64,000 nt of DNA from an uncultured Coriobacteriaceae bacterium (GTDB lineage: Bacteria > Actinomycetota > Coriobacteriia > Coriobacteriales > Eggerthellaceae): NCBI GenBank assembly GCA_937937585.1, contig CALDCB010000012.1, forward strand, positions 1-64,000, given 5' to 3'. The notes below the pieces were generated by a model. The model saw only the letters and a program-made list of their open reading frames with translations, had not been told where the DNA came from and searched no databases. Within the stretch, counting starts at the first letter, position 1; each line of letters begins with the position of its first letter. The position numbers and the translations under genes are program-made. Below are positions 60,580 to 64,000 of the stretch, piece after piece.

Positions 60580-61506
60580 TTATCGAGCGGATCGAGAGAT
60601 CCGCTCGATTTCTTCTATATAGGCTTCTTGGATAGGCGTGAGCACGTCATTTTTCCCGACTATGTATCCAAAGCGAAACGAATCAGTGGTGGCGATGGGG
60701 ACAGCAGCTATTTCCATCGCGTTCATTCTTTCCGGTTGGACGTTGCACCAAGATGCAAAGCCCTTAAAAGGAGCTATTCCCTTAATCACGTCCCACGGGG
60801 CGACAGCGGCATCGTATACAGGTATGCCATTGTATATTTCCGCTGGCCCTCGCTCGGGCCAGTCGTCGGGGGAGCTAAGGTTGAAGTATTGGCCAAACTG
60901 ATACTCGGGGTAAACTTGCAGATCTTCGGGCGAAACCGTATCCCGTTCCGCCAAGGGATGGTCGGTAGGCATCAGGGCGTGAGGCTGGAATTCTCGCATC
61001 TTCTGGAAACGCAGTCCAGAATCGGAGACACTTTTCAGAATTGACGCTTCTGTTGCGCTCCTCATGCTTATGAGTCCCATGTCGGCCGACCCCAGGGAAA
61101 CCATGCGAATAGTGACGCTTATCGGCTCGACGTCGTATGAGCAAGAGAATGCTGAAAACTGCGGAAGTTTAGCAAGGTCTCCCAGTGCCCATTGTGCGAA
61201 TCCGAAGTTTTGCCCAACAACGGCGAAATCGAGATTGGTTTCGGCTCCGTTGCCGAATTTGCTTTCTATCAGGTCCATGCCTTGCACGGCCCGTCTGGCG
61301 TATCCAAGAAACTCAATCCCTCGACTGGTTGGAGTTGCGCCCTTTCTCCCGCGATGAAAAACCTTGAATCCTATATGGTCCTCAACTTGCGTGATCGCGA
61401 TTGAAAGCGTGGCTTGCGAAACACGCAAGTCTTTTGCCGCTTCGGTGAGCGAGCCTTTTTCGGCGGCTTTCATTACGTAACGTAATTGCTGTGCGGTCAG
61501 TTTCAT
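60580..61506 (-). CDS. LysR-family transcriptional regulator
   Basis: 308 aa. LTAQQLRYVMKAAEKGSLTEAA starts the HTH; the effector domain follows. It is divergent from the permease at 61720 and probably regulates it. ATG 61506 has AAGGGAAGC upstream. It is related to the LysR genes at 21355 and 53581. Confidence 0.88.
   Translation of the reverse strand: MKLTAQQLRYVMKAAEKGSLTEAAKDLRVSQATLSIAITQVEDHIGFKVFHRGRKGATPTSRGIEFLGYARRAVQGMDLIESKFGNGAETNLDFAVVGQNFGFAQWALGDLAKLPQFSAFSCSYDVEPISVTIRMVSLGSADMGLISMRSATEASILKSVSDSGLRFQKMREFQPHALMPTDHPLAERDTVSPEDLQVYPEYQFGQYFNLSSPDDWPERGPAEIYNGIPVYDAAVAPWDVIKGIAPFKGFASWCNVQPERMNAMEIAAVPIATTDSFRFGYIVGKNDVLTPIQEAYIEEIERISRSAR
60582..60615. terminator. Hairpin between convergent genes
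   Basis: ATCGAGCGGATC (60582-60593), GAGA loop, GATCCGCTCGAT (60598-60609), then TTCTTC. It overlaps the last codons of the LysR gene. Confidence 0.6.
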
Positions 61507-61719
61507 CTTGCTTCCCTTTGCACTTTTCGAACTTGCTCTCTTGCATATAAGTTCATTTTCGGAATTGTCTAAGTTGGGTTCTCGTCATTAAAACATGCAA
61601 TGTGAACTGGCTTTATCTTTGACTCACGCGCTCTTATCATGATCCGCATCTTAGGATTACCTAAATAAAAAAGCAATCTATTAGGAATCTAAAACAACGG
61701 ATTAGAAAGAGGGAAGGAA

Positions 61720-63174
61720 ATGGAAGAGACGGCGAAGAAATTCGACGCTAAGTATTACGTCCATTCCGTCATCGGTTTGATTCTGATGTTCGGCATACCG
61801 CTGATTCCGCCGATTGAGCCCATTACGCATATCGGCATGCAAATTGGCGGCATCTTCATAGGCTTGGTTTACCTGTGGTCGACCGTTGGGCTGTTCTGGC
61901 CAAGCCTCCTTGGCATTGTGGCATTCGCATTTACCGATTACACCGATATGAACGGTATGTTTGCATGCTTCTCGGCGTATCTGCCCATGCTCATGCTGTT
62001 CTGCATGATTTTCTTCGGGGCAATTGGCGACTGTGGCCTGACCCGCTATATCGCTCATTGGTTTCTGAAGCGCAAGATCATCAACGGGCGACCTTCGGTA
62101 TTCAATTTCTTGTTCTTCATGGCGATGTTTGCCGTGTCCGCTATTGTTGATCCGTTGATGGCAATGCTCGTTCTTTGGCCGACCATGTACATCATTTTTG
62201 AAGAGGTTGGCTATCAGAAAACCGACACGTATTGCAAGATCATGCTCACGGCTTCTTTCGTGGCCGTTACCCTTGGTCAAAGCACGCTGCCTTTCTTCGG
62301 TGGCCAGCTGGTCATTTTGGGCGCATTCGAGGTAGCCAGCGGGATTCCCACAAACTACATGGCCTACATCGCGTTTAACGTTGTTACCAGCATTGCAATC
62401 CTTGCGGTTGTTACCCTTGTCATCAAGTTCATCCTCCGTCCCGACATGAGCAAGATGGCTGCGATCTCGGTCGAGCAGATCAATAAGGAAGAACTGCCGC
62501 CGATGAATATCCAGCAGAAGGCCTACGTGCTGGTGACCGTTTTGTTTTTCATTTTCGCGCTCGGCCCTTCGGTTTTGCCTGCGGATTGGGCTATCACTCA
62601 GTTCATGAATGACATCAACCTGGTTGGCTTTACCATTCTTGCGCTGGGAGTTCTTGCCCTTATCAAGGTGGACGGAAAGCCGATTTTGGAGCCTGTCCGC
62701 ATTTGCAAAGAGTACGTGATGTGGGATCTCTATCTTCTAGTAGTCGTGTGCGTGTTCCTTGCTGGCAGCTTGATGGCTCCCGAGACGGGTTTGCGCGAAT
62801 GGCTTGTCGGCGTACTCACCCCTGTCTTCAATGCTGGTGGCCCGTTGTTCTTCAGCGTGGTGCTTATCGTGATCGGTGCGTTGGTCACCAACGTGGCTAA
62901 CAATGCCATTACCGGCGCTATCCTCATGCAGATCATTGTGGCGATGGGCCCTGTTGTCGGCCTTCAGAACCAGGCTGCACTTGCCATGACGGTGTGCTTG
63001 GCGACGTTCATGGCCATTCTCACTCCTGCGGGTTCGCCTTATGCGGCTGTTTTCCATTCGAACAAGGACAAGATCTCGTCTGGCGAGATCTTGAAGTACG
63101 GCAGCATCATGATGGTCGCCGGTTTGCTTGTGTATATAGTTATCGGATTGCCGCTGGCTAACTTGATGTTCTAA
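61720..63174 (+). CDS. SLC13/ion-transporter-superfamily permease
   Basis: A 484-aa polytopic protein with about 12 hydrophobic helices. IVDPLMAMLVLWPTMY and IGALVTNVANNAITGAILMQ are the hairpin-like motifs, and LTPAGSPYAAVF follows the second. Substrate unknown. It is divergent from the LysR gene and followed by an alkyl-sulfatase-like gene, suggesting anionic esters or organic acids. GGAAGGAA precedes ATG 61720. Confidence 0.88.
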   Translation: MEETAKKFDAKYYVHSVIGLILMFGIPLIPPIEPITHIGMQIGGIFIGLVYLWSTVGLFWPSLLGIVAFAFTDYTDMNGMFACFSAYLPMLMLFCMIFFGAIGDCGLTRYIAHWFLKRKIINGRPSVFNFLFFMAMFAVSAIVDPLMAMLVLWPTMYIIFEEVGYQKTDTYCKIMLTASFVAVTLGQSTLPFFGGQLVILGAFEVASGIPTNYMAYIAFNVVTSIAILAVVTLVIKFILRPDMSKMAAISVEQINKEELPPMNIQQKAYVLVTVLFFIFALGPSVLPADWAITQFMNDINLVGFTILALGVLALIKVDGKPILEPVRICKEYVMWDLYLLVVVCVFLAGSLMAPETGLREWLVGVLTPVFNAGGPLFFSVVLIVIGALVTNVANNAITGAILMQIIVAMGPVVGLQNQAALAMTVCLATFMAILTPAGSPYAAVFHSNKDKISSGEILKYGSIMMVAGLLVYIVIGLPLANLMF

Positions 63175-63192
63175 ATGATTTAGATAGATTTT

Positions 63193-63230
63193 ACGGTCGT
63201 GTCCGTTTGGGCGCGGCCGTTCTTTCTTTG
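63193..63230 (+). terminator. Terminator after the permease
   Basis: ACGGTCGTGTCC / GGCGCGGCCGT-type stem (63193-63220) with several G-T pairs, then TCTTTCTTTG. Confidence 0.7.
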
Positions 63231-63316
63231 TGGGGCGCTTACCAATTAATCACCTCTTGTTGGTCGCCCACTTCAAAGTACACTGTTCCGTATGGATAGC
63301 AACGAATGGAGGGAAC

Positions 63317-64000
63317 ATGCTCGACATCAACGGAGAGGCGAAGCTAAGACAGTACGCCGAAAGCGGGTTCTCTAAGCAGGTGCTGAAGGTTTCGGACAGC
63401 GTTTATCACGTGATGAGCTACGGCCACAGCAATTCGATCGTCATCATCGCGGACGAATCGGTCATTCTGATTGATGCCCTGAATTCGCTTGATACCGGTC
63501 AGAAACTGAAAGAAGTGGTTGCGGAGCTTACGGATAAGCCCGTCAAGACGATCATCTTCACGCATTCGCACTCCGATCATCGTGGCGGTAGCGGCGTGTT
63601 CCGCGACACGGTGGAGGAAGTGATCGCGTTCGCGCCGGTCAACGAGCCGCTTAAGTTCAGCAACACCATCATGAGCGGCCTTGGTGCCAGGACGGCGCGT
63701 CAATTCGGCTACAGCCTAAGCGACAAGGAGCTGATCACGCAGGGTCTTGGCATTCGTGAGGACCACAACGGTTCCGAAGTGTTGCCCGTTACCACGTTGT
63801 ATGACGAAGATGAGGTTGAGCTGACGATCGACGGTCGCACTCTGAAATTGGTGCGTGCTCCCGGTGAAACTGACGACCAGATTTTCGTGTGGCTGCAGGA
63901 CGAAAAGGCGCTGTGCTGCGCAGACAACTATTACGCGTGCTGGCCTAACCTGTACGCTATTCGCGGCAGCAGTTATCGCGACGTGGCCGCATGGGTGGAC
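63317..64000 (+). CDS. Metallo-beta-lactamase hydrolase, alkyl/aryl-sulfatase-like (cut by window end)
   Basis: The first 228 residues of an open frame that runs to the window edge. IFTHSHSDHRGGSGVF gives the HxHxDH metal motif; MSYGHSNSIVIIADESVILIDALNS precedes it and LVRAPGETDDQIFVWLQDEKALCCADNYY follows, the pattern of SdsA1/YjcS alkyl-sulfatases. GGAGGG precedes ATG 63317. It lies 140 bases after the permease gene, behind a terminator. The C-terminal dimerisation and SCP2 domains would lie outside the window. Confidence 0.85.
   Translation, partial: MLDINGEAKLRQYAESGFSKQVLKVSDSVYHVMSYGHSNSIVIIADESVILIDALNSLDTGQKLKEVVAELTDKPVKTIIFTHSHSDHRGGSGVFRDTVEEVIAFAPVNEPLKFSNTIMSGLGARTARQFGYSLSDKELITQGLGIREDHNGSEVLPVTTLYDEDEVELTIDGRTLKLVRAPGETDDQIFVWLQDEKALCCADNYYACWPNLYAIRGSSYRDVAAWVD

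Overview
The window is a G+C-rich actinobacterial chromosome segment. I infer the class Coriobacteriia, probably the Eggerthellaceae (Slackia/Eggerthella-like). The grounds are the rpsF-ssb-rpsR-rplI-dnaB order, several divergent LysR/SLC13 permease pairs, a metabolism built on amino- and organic-acid use (indolepyruvate:ferredoxin oxidoreductase with an arylacetyl-CoA ligase), and an Nramp-related magnesium transporter of the type described from Eggerthella lenta. The genus is not proven by anything I can see. Most of the window is housekeeping; accessory material sits at 1-1.3 kb, 42.5-47.4 kb and 53.5-64 kb.

Layout. 0-1.3 kb: an IS110-family element. 1.5-8.7 kb: a lipoprotein, a HemW-like radical SAM enzyme, a membrane J-domain protein, TypA/BipA, a parvulin lipoprotein and an ABC ATPase. 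8.8-13.3 kb: two serine tRNAs, an acidic protein of unknown function, then the S6/SSB/S18/L9/DnaB cluster. 13.4-21.1 kb: a YhaO/YhaN-type nuclease-ATPase pair and purA-purD followed by a second HemW-like radical SAM paralogue. 21.3-25.6 kb: a LysR regulator divergent from two tandem SLC13-type permeases. 25.7-34.9 kb: tRNA-Phe, purE coupled to a tiny VbhA-like (Fic-inhibitor) protein, iorAB facing a paaK-type ligase, 5-formyl-THF cyclo-ligase, an Rrf2 regulator, proC and citrate synthase. 35.1-42.5 kb: tRNA-Arg, a siderophore/haem/corrinoid-type ABC importer with a methyltransferase, then a structured leader, an MgtE_N/CBS protein and an Nramp-related Mg2+ transporter. 42.5-47.4 kb: a Ser/Thr-kinase-like gene carrying a 10-nt G/C homopolymer, an FHA protein and a sortase-anchored surface protein with seven near-identical repeats. 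47.5-53.4 kb: two more serine tRNAs (completing the four serine isoacceptors), tadA, ispE, a DUF2207 protein, a shikimate-kinase-like protein and an MBL hydrolase. 53.6-64 kb: two further LysR/SLC13/hydrolase modules, a MarR-TIM-barrel pair and a family of modular intergenic hairpin repeats; the window ends inside an alkyl-sulfatase-like MBL gene.

How the parts work together. IorAB and the arylacetyl-CoA ligase form a plausible route from aromatic 2-oxo acids to arylacetates with conserved energy. Each LysR gene sits head-to-head with an anion permease or a cytoplasmic hydrolase, suggesting substrate-specific import-and-hydrolyse modules. The least routine signals are the orphan Fic-inhibitor-like peptide downstream of purE, the possibly phase-variable kinase beside an FHA/surface-repeat locus that shares a palindromic box with it, the SD-complementary hairpin before the magnesium operon, and the 53-bp modular repeat with covarying hairpins.
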